DNA of 37,901 nucleotides from Nephromyces sp. MM_2019 (taxonomy: Eukaryota > Apicomplexa > Aconoidasida > Nephromycida). Position 1 is the stretch's first letter. Each line of letters starts with the position of its first letter. The stretch spans positions 8,504 through 46,404 of the forward strand of contig JADHZB010002008.1 in assembly GCA_015657535.1 (NCBI GenBank), given 5' to 3'. Shown here one piece after another: positions 1-12,600 of this stretch. The notes below the pieces were generated by a model. The model was not told the origin of the DNA. It worked only from the letters and a program-made list of their open reading frames with translations, and searched no databases. The position numbers and the translations under genes were made by a program.

Positions 1-4
1 CACA

Positions 5-51
<47 letters not shown>

Positions 52-134
52 ACACACAGACACACACACACACACACTCACACACACTCACACACACACA
101 CACACTCACACACACACTCACACACTCACACACT

Positions 135-165
<31 letters not shown>

Positions 166-247
166 TCACACACACACACACATACACTCACACACTCACA
201 CACACACACACATACACTCACACACTCACACACTCACACACACACAC
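1..247. repeat. (CA)n / CACTCA microsatellite in the 3' part of a HID1 intron
   Basis: Almost pure CA dinucleotide broken by CACTCA, TACA and GACA variants. It runs into a short (TA)n and then a T-rich acceptor ending in AG at 267. Because the next base opens a HID1 exon in frame, this is best read as the 3' part of an intron whose start lies off the left edge. It is not a telomere: no G-rich heptamer or hexamer unit is present. Confidence 0.9.
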
Positions 248-267
248 TATATATATATTTGTTTTAG

Positions 268-1528
268 GGCCATATTTCACTCATACATTCAATTATATAT
301 GATCGACAACTTTTTTATAATTTGAAAAATTTAAATTTCGAAGATTTCGATGAATTTGTTAAAAATAAAAAAAATCAAATTTCAAGCGAAACACTCAACA
401 ATGAGGCGGCCATTGAATTTGAAAAATTAATGAAGTTTTATAACAATAATGAGCCTTCATTTCTACACACAGATGATAATTATAGTATGTGTGTATGTAT
501 GTTAATATTTTAAATTTTTTAGAGTAATTTTTGAGTATATTTCTACACACAAATAATACAAATACGTGTGTTTGTTTTTTTTATTATATAGTTCATTTTA
601 TATATACATTCATATCTGAGAAACGTGTGAGTATATATGTCTATGTATGAGTGTCTACGTGTGTGTGCATGTGTGTGTGTATGTGTATGTGTGTGTGTAT
701 GTGTGTGTGTGTTACAGGGGAAGAATTAAGGCAAGATTGGTTAGAAAAATGGGTACCCAATGAAAATTGGTTTAATCGGTGGAAAAGCAAAGTCAATTTA
801 GACACAATAATGAAACTATTTGATTATGTTATCCCTGTTGTAAGTTACAGATTAAAACCTATTTCGATATCAAATTATTTAATGTATGTATATGTTATGG
901 GTATCTTATGTGTTTTCTAGTATATGTTGTGTATGTATAAATCTTATTACATGTATATATGTAGTACGTGTATGCATAAAGTGTTTATTTTTTGTTAAAT
1001 ATATTATTCCATACACATTTATACTATCTCCACTCCATACAAACACAAACACACACACATAAATCCAAATACAATTTTCTCAAGTATATAACACAATAAC
1101 TATCAATAACACACTTACATACACACATAAACCCAAATACAATTTTATCAAATTGGTATATCAACTCAATAACACACTTACACACATACACACACACACG
1201 TAAACCCAAATACAATTTTCTCAAAAGAGTCTATCAACACAAAACCCATCATTAACATACACACACACACACACAGATCGAAGATGAAAGTGCATACACT
1301 GAAAATTTTGACCAAGAACAAGTTAAACACCTCTTATCGAAATTAACTTTGGTTGGCCTACTCCCCTCCCCTCCTCAACTCGTTCAACGAAATTTCAAAT
1401 TTGATCAAAAAACAAATATTACATTTACGAGTATGATGTGGATAAGTATATTAGAGTCTACAAACTGTATAATTAGATATAATTGGAAACATTTTAAACT
1501 TGTTTCTGTTTTTATTCAGTCTACATAA
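268..1528 (+). CDS. HID1: HID1-family protein, C-terminal part (partial, three exons)
   Basis: Three exons join in phase: 268-484, 718-839 and 1277-1528 (stop TAA), giving 196 residues. The 5' part lies off the window. HID1 proteins are myristoylated peripheral membrane proteins of the Golgi/trans-Golgi network that sort cargo into secretory granules in animals. The C-terminal family signature is visible: a WVP...W..W.SK block, then LDTIMKLFDYVIPVV, then LVGLLPSPP followed by an R.F...(T/S)..W block, in the same order and position as the end of animal HID1. The last residues are divergent. All splice sites are GT-AG (GTATGT and GTAAGT donors); the acceptors sit in TG- or CA-rich tracts. The role in this parasite, perhaps secretory organelle cargo sorting, is inference. 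Family assignment is from remembered motifs, without a search. Confidence 0.83.
485..717 (+). repeat. HID1 intron rich in TG microsatellite
   Basis: The intron begins GTATGTGTG and ends in a TG/TATG tract (about 655-712) followed directly by TTACAG. Here the TG tract sits at the acceptor side, unlike the larger neighbouring introns. Confidence 0.85.
840..1276 (+). repeat. HID1 intron, TG/TATG first half and CA-rich second half
   Basis: The donor GTAAGT is followed by TATG/TGTG-rich sequence to about 980. From about 1010 the strand becomes CA-rich and ends in an ACACACAG acceptor. Segments resembling ATACAATTTTCTCAA with CACAC flanks recur near 1070, 1138 and 1210, so part of it is an imperfect tandem repeat of about 70 bases. 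Confidence 0.8.
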
Positions 1529-2380
1529 TATGTGTATGTGTAGAGGATCGTTGATTGGTATTGTTAGGTGTGTAGAGGGTTTTGAAGTGTGTATAGAGAA
1601 GGTTTATATTTGTATTAGGTGTCTAGAGGGTTTGAGGTGTGTGGAGGGGTGTGTAACGGGTGATATATTTATCGGGTGAAGGGGTGTATGGGATAAAGTA
1701 TTACGGTTTGAAGTATGTACTGGGTGCGTATGTGTAAAAGGGTACATTGAAAAGGGAAGAGGGAATTTATATATATATGCCTAAGTATGTATATATGCTT
1801 AGATAGTTATATATATTAATTAGGGTATAAATGTGTATAAAGGATGCAGGTATAAGTTTGCAAGGTTATAATAAGGTGGGGAGTATGTAAGGAGGGAGTG
1901 TATGAATATGTGTTTGAAATGATTATGGAAATGTGTATATAAAAGGATTCGAAGTTTATATGAAATTAGGGCTATGGATAGTCATTTTTGTGTATAAATT
2001 GACAAACACTTTGTAAGCTTTGGTTCTTCAATTTTTCAACTGTCTATATATACACATCTCATCATATACCTCACACACTCACACACATGACACTTGAGAT
2101 ACATCAAGAAATTTTCCTTTTTATAGCTAACTTTAGTTGAAATAATATCAAATATGCATACACAGAATTAATAAAATAAACTTGTAAATTTTTTTTTAGA
2201 ACTCAATTTATGTTTTAGGATTTTCTAATATATAAATTATCCTTGTCTAAAATGATACACATATTTATATTAAACATGTAATTAGACTATATAAAATACA
2301 GTTTACATATATAAATATTGCACAGTACCTTAGACACAGTCTTTTAAACACCAATTAATGACAAACTATACACATATACT
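1529..2380. other. HID1 3' flank: G/T-rich then A/T-rich spacer, no gene seen
   Basis: From about 1535 to 1960 the + strand is strikingly G/T-rich, with repeated GGTGTGTAGAGGG-like phrases. It contains almost no C. After about 2050 it becomes A/T-rich with CACACA patches. No coding-like exon chain was found on either strand. Confidence 0.7.
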
Positions 2381-2399
2381 AGTTATTCACATACACACC

Positions 2400-3060
2400 A
2401 ATAATACACACATTTATCAAACACAAACTATACATACACACATTTTTATCAGACACAAACTATACTACACACATATATTAAACACAAACTATACATAAAC
2501 ACATATATTAAACACAAACTATACATACACACATATATTAAACACAAACTATACATACACACATATATTAAACACAAACTATACTACACACACTTTTATC
2601 AGACACAAACTATACATACACACATATATTAAACACAAACTATACATACACACATATATTAAACACAAACTATACATCCACACATATATTAAACACAAAC
2701 TATACTACACACATTTTTATCAGACACAAACTATACTACACACATTTTTATCAGACACAAACTATACATACACACATATATTAAACACAAACTATACATA
2801 CACACATATATTAAACACAAACTATACATACACACATATATTAAACACAAACTATACATACACACATATATCAAACACAAACTATACATACACACATATA
2901 TTAAATACAAACTATACATACACACATATATTAAACACAAATTATGCATACACACATTTTTATCAGACACAAACTATACATACACACATATTAAATACAA
3001 ACTATACATCCACACATATATTAAACACAAACTATACATACACACATATATTAAACACAC
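2400..3060. repeat. 30-bp minisatellite, about twenty tandem copies
   Basis: The unit is roughly TTAAACACAAACTATACATA followed by CACACATATA (30 bases). Two variant units alternate: one with CACATATATTAAACAC and one with CACATTTTTATCAGACAC, some of them one base shorter. The copies are contiguous, with no unique spacers. The minus strand of one section happens to stay open and would read a ten-residue repeat (CLIYVCMYSL), but this follows from a unit divisible by three. Confidence 0.95.
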
Positions 3061-4864
3061 TTTGTAAACACACACTTTATACAATCATAATAAGTACTCA
3101 TCAAGATATATATATCTTTAAAGTAAGATAAATCAATGGTAAATTAATTGAATGGATAATATGTATAAACATACACGTACAGATAGTCATTTAAACTGCT
3201 GACTATACAATATATACCATACTCTTTTTTTTTGTTATTTGTATTCAATCACACATTTTATACACACATAAAATTATTTAGGTGTGTGGTATATAAGCTG
3301 ATCGCTTTTTTTAATAGTATAGCACCTCAGTATTCAATGGATAGTATAGTTGCAACAAATAACTGATATTTAATCTAATTTTTTACATACAAATGTGTAT
3401 CCAGTTGGTGTGTGTGGGCATGTACATATATTTATGTTATATGTACCTGTATTTAGTCTTTTACAAATACCATAATGTCATTGGATGCATGTGTGTATGA
3501 TTTATTTATATATAATGAGTTTTTGCTTATCAATTCAATCGGTGTGTATCAATTTATCTGTGTGTGTGTATTTAATTTGTAATTATCAACATAATTTAAG
3601 TGTACAGAGCTATTCATTGTATATATATTTTGTATGTGTGTATATTTACTATTTTGTATATAAATTCAATCAGTTTATACACATTTATGCTTTAATTTCT
3701 AGCAGCTATTTAATATAAATATATTTATTTATTTACATATAATATGATACTAATAGGAAGAATAAACCTGCTTTGTAAAAGTTTTACATATACATAAATT
3801 ACACACACATACAAAAACATAACCATCAAGTACACTAACACACACACATCATATTCGTACATCGAATACATAAATTTAAATGGTAACAGTTACTCGAAAT
3901 TATGAGATATATAAATGTGTAAAATAACTATTAAAGCACCTAAAATAAAAATATATAATAATGTGTATGTGTAGATTGTTATAATTTTTACTATTTCTTT
4001 GAAATCTAATATCAAATTAAAGTATAAATATGAGTTTATAGCTATGTATATTGTTAAGTCTTGAAATTGTGTTTTTATTTATATATCTATAGTTTTGTTA
4101 TAACTAATGGAATACACACTAAGTCATACACCTACATAAATTGGTTTATGTATGTGTGTTGATATCTTTCCTAGTTATTAATCATGGAATGTGTATTATA
4201 CGCTCACACTAAATGGTATATATATTTGTATACCTATGTTAATTATTAGTAATCGAGTAATTTTTTATGCACACACACAATGGTACATATATATATTAGT
4301 GAATAACAATGAAGCATGCATTATTATTCACACTATCAACTATTTATTACTAAGCAACTTTCTCTGTATTATAATAACTGTGTTTAGTAGTCGTGCATAT
4401 GTATACATTATAGCGTATTTGTAATTAATGTATGTTTTTAAAGATCATATAAAGTATAAATAAAACTAAGAAAAATATAATATATATAAGGTTGCTTAGT
4501 AAAAAATTAACGACAATTGACCAAATTTATTATGTGTAATTATTGTTATATATAAATACATATTGAATTTTGTAGTTAAAAACTCATAATTAATCCATTT
4601 TAAATACCTTATAGTTTATATGTTTTAAACAGGTATACAAACATAAATATATATATATATATATATATGTTGAGGCATACACATTCATATAGTCTAAAAA
4701 AAAAGATTTAACCGAGCTCTCAAACATCTTAGTTAAATGTTGAAGAATTTTTATTGTTTTCAAGCTTTATATACAAATCTATGTGTTTGTTTGAAATCAA
4801 TCACTTTATTTATATACGATCATTTAAGGTGTGTAAATCGCAAGAATATATATATGAGAAAAAT
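3061..4864. other. A/T- and TATG-rich spacer, no gene seen
   Basis: Open frames here are short, low-complexity and rich in Y, I, C and V from TATATG/TGTG sequence. None joins into a plausible spliced gene. An (AT)n run lies near 4645-4668. The promoter of the downstream unknown gene should be in the last few hundred bases, but no defined element was recognised. Confidence 0.6.
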
Positions 4865-7800
4865 ATGAATCCTCAAACGAAATTTTGGCCTCCTGAACGA
4901 GGTAAAACACACATTTTTATTAATATATTTATTAAAATTTTTAATCTATGTTTTATGTGTATAAATGTGTTTATATCTATTGGTATATATATATATAAAT
5001 ATATTCATATGTGTAGATAAAAAGACTGAATATGATTATATATATGAGTATAGAATATCTATGGGCATAAATGAACTGGAATATTCATTAATATGTATAA
5101 ACATGGATTTAAATACTTTTGTTTACATACACAAAAGTTTTATATTAATATCAACGCACACATCTTTACATGTTATTTAAATATATATGCACTTATTTTT
5201 GTATATATTTTAACCCAAACTCAATAATATATATACCCATACAACCCAAATTACATCAAAGACGACGCACACATACCAAAATTCTGCACACTTATATAAA
5301 AACAAAAGGAAACATAAATTTAATACACATAAACACACACACAAACACATACACAACAACAAAAAAGGTCAATTTAAAATAACACCCACAAAAGCACACA
5401 CATACAAAACAAAATACTTACAAAAATTCAAAGCATAACTACAAATACATAGTTTATAAATACATATATTCATAGGCAATGATAGAAAATTATCTAAACT
5501 ATTATTAAAGTTAAGTACAACATCCAAACAATTTACACACCAATCCACACACATTGAAGAAGTTAGACGAATTGCTGCATTAAATCAATCAAAAATTGAA
5601 GATGAAAATTTTATATGGAGTATACTGAGATATCAACATTTTCATGAAAATTTAGAAAATAATAATTTTCATTTTGATGAAGATGAGCAACACACACTAC
5701 AGCAAATAGCCGCTTCAGGCCTACTCTTAATAACGGGTACATTTACACACATTTTAAGGGCAAGTCTATCACCACCAGCCGTATGTATTGATATTGGGAA
5801 AATCGTTAATTATGTTACATATACACACACCGAAAATCTAACTATGATGATTTCGTACACACTCGAAATGATGATCAGTAATCTTATACCTTCATCTAAA
5901 TTATCATGTCAACTTATGTCAACAGGTTACATGCACACTAGAATATAATTGCAAAAATATATAATTATTGAACTGTATGATTTATGTATGTGATTTTTAT
6001 ATTATTTCTAGTAGCCTATAATAAACAAAAAAGTTGTCACCCTTGGTTCATTATAATGCGCGTAAATTTATATATATATATATACATAAGCGTGCGTTTT
6101 TGCATATTTATGTATGTGTACAAGGCTAATTTTTATATATATTATTTGCATTTGGATACAATTTGAGTGTGTGTGAATGTATCGTATATATATTCAAAAA
6201 TACTGCCTGTGAGTTTGATTATATGACATTTGTGTAATTGATGCATAAATTGTTTCAATACATATAATAAAAATATTTTATTCTATGTAGTTTGTATACA
6301 TAAGTCTATGCATGATATGTGTGTAAAATTAGAAATTTGTATATGACCAAATTTCCTTTTTTTCAGGAATTGTTGTTATTGATTTTAGTAATTTGAGTTA
6401 TAATCAACTCTTTAGTGTTGAACTAACAAAAACAATAAAATGTGTTCAAAATGTTTTAAGCTCATACACACCATTGTTTATTTCTACAATCGTTTTATAT
6501 TCAACCGGTTGGAGTAGGGAAAGGCAATGGATACTCCTAAAGTAAACATATACATACATTCAGATGCTTTTTTATACTTGTTTGCATACATATGTGGCTA
6601 TATATATATTTGTACATGTATATGTGCATATATATGTGTGTGCACGCGCACGTGTATGTGTGTATCTTTCTGTGTTTTTAAATGTAATAGCTCTAAAGTA
6701 TTTATAAAATTTTTTTTACTAGGTTTATAGTGATATATTTATCTAGCACATCCATTTTATATGTTAGAAAACTAATCTATTTTGTTATAAAATGAATGTA
6801 TACAGTATATTACCAAAAAATGATTGTCAAGTACATATCACAGAGGACATTTCCGAAATCCCAGCAATTTTAGGGAGAAACGAGTAAGTCATAGATTTAA
6901 GTAAATTTATTTATTTTTGATGCTTATTTTTCAATTTTCTAATTCTTTTTTATGTTTTAATTTACTACATATTACAATTTATTACAACTTTCACACTAAA
7001 AGCTACACACTTCATTACTAATAATGTATTAGACTATAAATTTCAGTTTATTACAAATAGCATAATTTAGTATAAAGTACATATTATTTTTTTCAATTAG
7101 ATAAATTTTTCTACAAATAAATAATGTCCTAGCTTAAAAATTTTCTTCAAATAGATATATTTTCTCAAATTTCTTAGCATGAGGCCAATATTTAACAAAT
7201 TTGCGGGGCCCATTTCTAATCTACCAAACACACTGCCCATAATTTGTATGTGGAAATCAGCCCAGGCAATTGAAGAATGTATGAAATTCAGAGGTTTGCT
7301 TTCCGAGGAGCCACACACATTTTGGAAGTCAATAAGTGAAATTAAGGATAGCGAAAGATATGTGCAAAAGATAACAGATTCAATAAAAATCAAACGCTTC
7401 AAAAAAACTCAATCTGATATTCCTTTCAAATGTAACATAGTTCAAATGGCCCTTAAGAAAAATAAACTTCGTTATAGTGACACACACAGACTTCCAGTGC
7501 ACCTAGAAACACCCTGTTTGAGGTAAAATTAAGATTGAGATGTGTGAAAAAATGTATATTAAATTTGTTTAAAATTTGAATTGAATGTGTATGAAATAAT
7601 TGGAGTTATGCACCTCTATCTGAAATGCTTTTAATTGTATTTATTAAGATATATAGTATGCTCTATGCATGAACTATATCAAGTTGTGTTTTTCGAACAT
7701 ACTCAATAGTGTAGAGACTGTTTAATGAAGGTGTTAATTTGTGTCTTATAATACATACCAAATAGTATTTACTCGATAAATCAAGCTTGTGTGTGTGTAT

Positions 7801-8610
7801 TGACACACCAAATAGAATCTATTTGCTATTTCAAGCTTGTGTGTGAATATTGAATATATCAAAAAGTGTGAATGAAATCGTAAAAACTGGGTAAAATCTA
7901 TCAGAACTTCTTAGTTAAATTTTATTATTGAATTAATTATTTATGAAAACAATGAGTATAAATATTACACATTATTGTAATTATCAAATTTTAGAGATTC
8001 TAACTTATATTCTAAAGAACAACAAATTTTGAACAGTTTTAATAACACTGAAAAATCTGATTTTGGAGAGTCTTTTATTTCGGCTGCTATATACAAAGTA
8101 ACTGGAAAGGTAGTATATAGTTCGAGATAATATTTAATTACACATTTTATAAGCTTAAAAATTATAAAGCACACACACATTGACCCAATAAATCTAATAT
8201 TCAATATATATATATATGCTTATAAAATCATATATACACAAGAATATATTGTCCAAATATTTCTAATATTATATATCTACATATTGATATTCATAAAATT
8301 CTAAAACATTAAGTTGTTGGCACAATATATATACGTTTACACATACATCTCATGTTGAGTTACCTAACTATATACACATAGCTCAAAATGTGTTATTCAC
8401 ATATATATATATATATATATATATATGTATTTATAGGATCCAATACAAAAAATTCAAACAATGAGTGAAAATGATGATTATATGCAAATTAGGAAGAAAT
8501 TGTCAGAAAATAAGATTTCAGATGGAAAAGTGAGTGTGTGTGTATGGGATCCAGAAGATACAAATTATTTATATCAAATTATGTCAAATTTTTCAATAAA
8601 GTTTGATTGA
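4865..8610 (+). CDS. Unrecognised eight-exon gene, 483 residues, possible lipid-binding (CRAL-TRIO-like) middle
   Basis: Exons 4865-4901, 5017-5094, 5476-5925, 6367-6541, 6806-6883, 7178-7522, 7995-8109 and 8437-8610 (TGA) give one open frame of 484 codons with matching phases throughout. The start ATG is the last before the first usable donor; the frame is open further upstream, so the N-terminus is uncertain. I do not recognise the family with confidence. The N-terminal third is predicted helical (an NFIWSILRYQHF segment). Residues about 190-275 alternate strand and helix: GIVVIDFSNLSYNQLF, a helix, FISTIVLYSTGW, a helix, then a strand ending SEIPAILG. This order resembles the lipid-exchange half of CRAL-TRIO (SEC14) domains, but that is a pattern guess only. 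The C-terminal part is basic and soluble. No signal peptide or membrane helix is evident. Confidence 0.68.
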
Positions 8611-9639
8611 ATTAAGACAGAAAAATCTAGCTATAGAAAAACCTGTAAATAATTGAAATTGTATACAAAAATTTTTTCGAAAAAACATAATGTTATTATA
8701 AGAAACATAAAAATATATACAATCAAAACTATTTGGTATTTGTATTGAATTTTATATTGATTTTTACACATTCACTCGATACTATAAACATGTATAAAAA
8801 CATATTTGTGTGTGGTACTTGTATTTAATTGTTCAAATATACCCTTAACAATAGGTTTGTGTGTGCAATAATTAATATACACTATATATATAAAAAGTGT
8901 GTGTATAATGCATTTTCATTCAGCAGTGATATATTAATTATCAAATACATTGTGGCATATCTAATATTTTAAGTAGGATTTCTATAATACTCAAATTATA
9001 TACTTCTATTATATAGGAATTATTTCTCACTAAACAATATACACATTGGGATTCTGTGCAGACAATGATTTTTTCTACACACATAGTTATTCTCTACATA
9101 CACTTTGTAGAGATTTATGTTTGCAAACATAAACACATCTGCTCAAACTCTTTACTTACACATAACCTAAGTTCATAAACTCGCCCACAAACAAACTATA
9201 GTTCCCTTTGGTATGTTTAAGTGTATGATGTATATATGCATATACAATGTGTGTAATATAATGTGTGAATGAGTATGTTTAATGTGTATCAAGTGTGTAT
9301 ATTTTTATAAAGTGCGTACGTTTTATAATGCAGTTGTGTGTACATAACCTATGTATCGTGGGTGTATAACGTGTGTTTCTATGAAATTTATAATACGTAT
9401 AGTTTGTGTAATGTGTAAAATGGGTGTAATGTGTGTGATATGTATATTGTGAAGAATTTCTGTACTATCGGCATTACGTGAGTTTGTAAAATGTGTATAA
9501 TGTGTCAAGTAACAATTACTACAAACGATTGTGGGCCAACTAATGTTCAACTAAAATAGTTAAAAATATAAACAAAATAGTTTTTTATAAAACATTTTAA
9601 TTTCTCAACGAAACTTTCAATTTTTTTGAAATATTTTTA
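8611..9639. other. Spacer upstream of 5-oxoprolinase, TG-rich near the gene
   Basis: No gene was found. About 9230-9520 is dominated by GTGTGTAATGTG-like repeats of TG, GTATAATG and TGTGTATC. A final A/T-rich stretch precedes the 5-oxoprolinase ATG at 9640. An AATAAA-type signal for the preceding gene was not clearly identified. Confidence 0.6.
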
Positions 9640-12600
9640 ATGAAATTTCCAACTTTTGAATTTTCCATCGACCGTGGTGGCACATTTACGGATATTTTTG
9701 GACTTTACACTTCAAAATTCGATGGAAAAACTTACTATTTAACTTATAAGCTTCTCTCCGAAGACCCAACTTATGTGTGTGTGTGTATGATTAGATGTAT
9801 ATATGTGTATGATTAGATGTGTATGTGATGGGAGTGAGTGCAATTTGATGCATATGTGAAGGAAGTGAGTGAGTGTGATTTGATGTGTATATGGAAGGAG
9901 TGGGTGTGATTTGATATATTTATTTAGGGGGTAGGGGTAATTTGATGTGTATATTGAGGGCATGGGGTAATTTGATGTTAATATAGAGGAAGTATGCTAA
10001 TGATTAGATATATTTATGTATATATCTGTGTCTGTTATATGGTGTTTAGAGCATTTCTGTAATATGAGGTATTTAGTACATTTCTGTAATATGAGGTATT
10101 TAGTGCATTTCTGTAATATGAGGTATTTAGTGCATTATTATATATGCACAATTAGATATATATATAGGGTTTGTGTATGTGTGTAATTAGATGTATATAT
10201 ATGATATATAAGTTTTCAATTACAAATACATATAGGGTATTTGTGATCCATTATAATTTGAGCTTACACATTTATACCATGAAATACACAGATTGAGAGG
10301 GGGTATATATGTATGGTATACGCATATATAATATCTATACAAATACATATAATACAAAGTGTATAAATTAGGGTTTTGATTAGAAAATAATTTTTATTTT
10401 GACTTGATTTTTTATCTACATATTTCTTTATATTTTGCTTTTAAATCATATCATTCTTTGTATGTCTTTGGTGTCGATTTGTGTTTATCTTTTATGTGTG
10501 CTTAGAAAATTATGTGCATGTTTTGTTTGTGTATTAGACTTCCCATTTCAAATATTTATACACAACACATAAACACATTTCCTACACCCACCCGTATACT
10601 CTCTACACATAACACGCACACACACTTACACATTTCCTATATTCAACACACAAACCCCCTATATATATGTATATATATATTTAATTATATACACACAGAA
10701 AGATGCAGCCTATGAAGGAATTTGTAGAATTTTGAGGGCAGTGAGTTGCTGGGAATTTAAAAATGAAAATTTCGTAAATTTTTTCACCGCCAGTGGGGCT
10801 GTCAATTTGGCGTATATTTATTCTATAAAATTGTCGTCAACTTTGGCCACCAATGCCCTATTAGAACAAAAACAAGATGATGTTGTACTCATTGTTACTC
10901 GGTATGCATTACACACATTGTGTGTGTATAGGTGTCTGTGTGTTTGCATGGGGTGTCTGGAGGTGTTTGGGGTGGAGGTGTGTAATTTGTATAAGGTGGG
11001 TTGTAAGGTGGGGGTATATGGAGAAGGGTGTGTCTACTTGTATTGTGTGGGGGTTGCGTGTGATTCTTTAGAGTTTGTGTGTATGTATAGTCTCGGAATG
11101 TGCGGAAGTGTAGGTGTATGGAAGTTTGGGTAGGTGCGTGTGTAGTTTCGAGTTGGTTTGTAGCTCAACAAAGTAGTTGTTTATATATCATTTGGTTTCT
11201 GGGCGTATGAGAATATCCCAATAAATTATATAAAGCACTTTCTAAAACCCTTTATTGCACACATCTATATACCTTAGCAAACCTACCATCAATACACCTT
11301 TTCAAATACATGCACACATATATATACACACATTCATGTATCTACACATACTTATACCTCAATCTACGCACACTTACACATGTATCTATACACACTTACA
11401 CATATATCTACACACACCTATACCTCAATCTACACACACGTATACATGCATACATATATATATATATATATATGTATATTGTGTGTAATTGATGATTTCA
11501 GCGGATTCAGAGATGTGTTAGAAATTGGCCAACAATCACGCACAGAAATTTTTGATTTATCGGCGGCCAAACCTACTTATAAAATTTCTGATATTATCGA
11601 AGTAGATGAGCGTGTTATACCCCAAAATTTCTTAAGAAAATTGGATAGTAATGTGCAGCCAATAGAAAATAACCAAGATAGAAATGTGGTACACATTTTT
11701 AGTTAACCATTCATATTGTGCACTATGATTTGAACATGTTTGTGTGTATATTTTGATACTTATTTTGATGCATATTTTGATATGCATCTAGATATACACA
11801 TTTTTTTTTATAAACATTTATATCCACATTTTTTGTATATATATTCATTTATACATTTATAAATACATTTATATTTGCATTTGTATACACATTGATTTAT
11901 ATACTTATATACCTATTTATATATACATTCAGATAAACATTTACAACTTAAGCTTATATATCTATGAATTTGAGTATAACCCAATTTATAGATTTGTACA
12001 AATTATATAAAATATATTCAACGATGTATAACAAGGATTTGTGTAATATAAAAGTGTGAGTAATAAAACTTAAACCATATATGTTTTAATAAATCTGTAT
12101 GTGTACATAATAAATTACATATACAACACCTATAGTTTGATGAAGAAAGATACATAAGGCGATCTGATGAGGAGTTAATGAAATCATCAATAAGTACACA
12201 CACACAACTGGATGACACTCCGAAACAATCCTTCTCCGTCATACCTATACGTAGACCCCATCTTCAATCAATACGGGATACTTTACTTTCATTAGTTACA
12301 CACAAGAAGATTAGGTCTGTAGCTATCGCTTTACTTCATAGTTATGCTTACCCTACACACGAAGAACAGATTGCAGAAATCGCCAAGATGTGTGGCCTAC
12401 CCTTTACCTCCATCTCACATAGGCTTTCTTCTTCTAATCGATATTATCCACGTGTATCTACAGCGTTTCTGGATGCATCATTAACGCCACTCTTGAGGAG
12501 TTATTTACAACAATTTTCTTCTTTTTTTGAAAATGAAAATTTGGAACGACATACACATGTGTATAAAGATGAAGAAAATATATATACCTCTCCACAAGAT

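Noticed and set aside
1..247. Telomeric repeat at the left edge
   Set aside because: The repeat is CA dinucleotide, lacks a telomeric unit and ends at a splice acceptor in frame with a HID1 exon.
2731..2970. Minus-strand 79-codon frame with a ten-residue repeat
   Set aside because: It lies wholly in the 30-bp minisatellite; a unit divisible by three stays open by chance, and there is no complexity or context to support a protein.
2400..3060. CRISPR-like array
   Set aside because: Units are directly adjacent with no unique spacers, and the genome is eukaryotic.
7097..7402. Minus-strand 101-codon frame
   Set aside because: It is antisense to exon 6 of the unknown gene, whose + frame is consistent with both neighbouring splice sites.
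9323..9550. Minus-strand frame rich in His, Thr and Ile upstream of 5-oxoprolinase
   Set aside because: It is produced by TG microsatellite sequence and has no splicing partners.
11255..11706. Overlapping His/Thr/Tyr-rich + frames
   Set aside because: They are CA-rich intron 2 sequence of 5-oxoprolinase; only the part from 11502 is exon.
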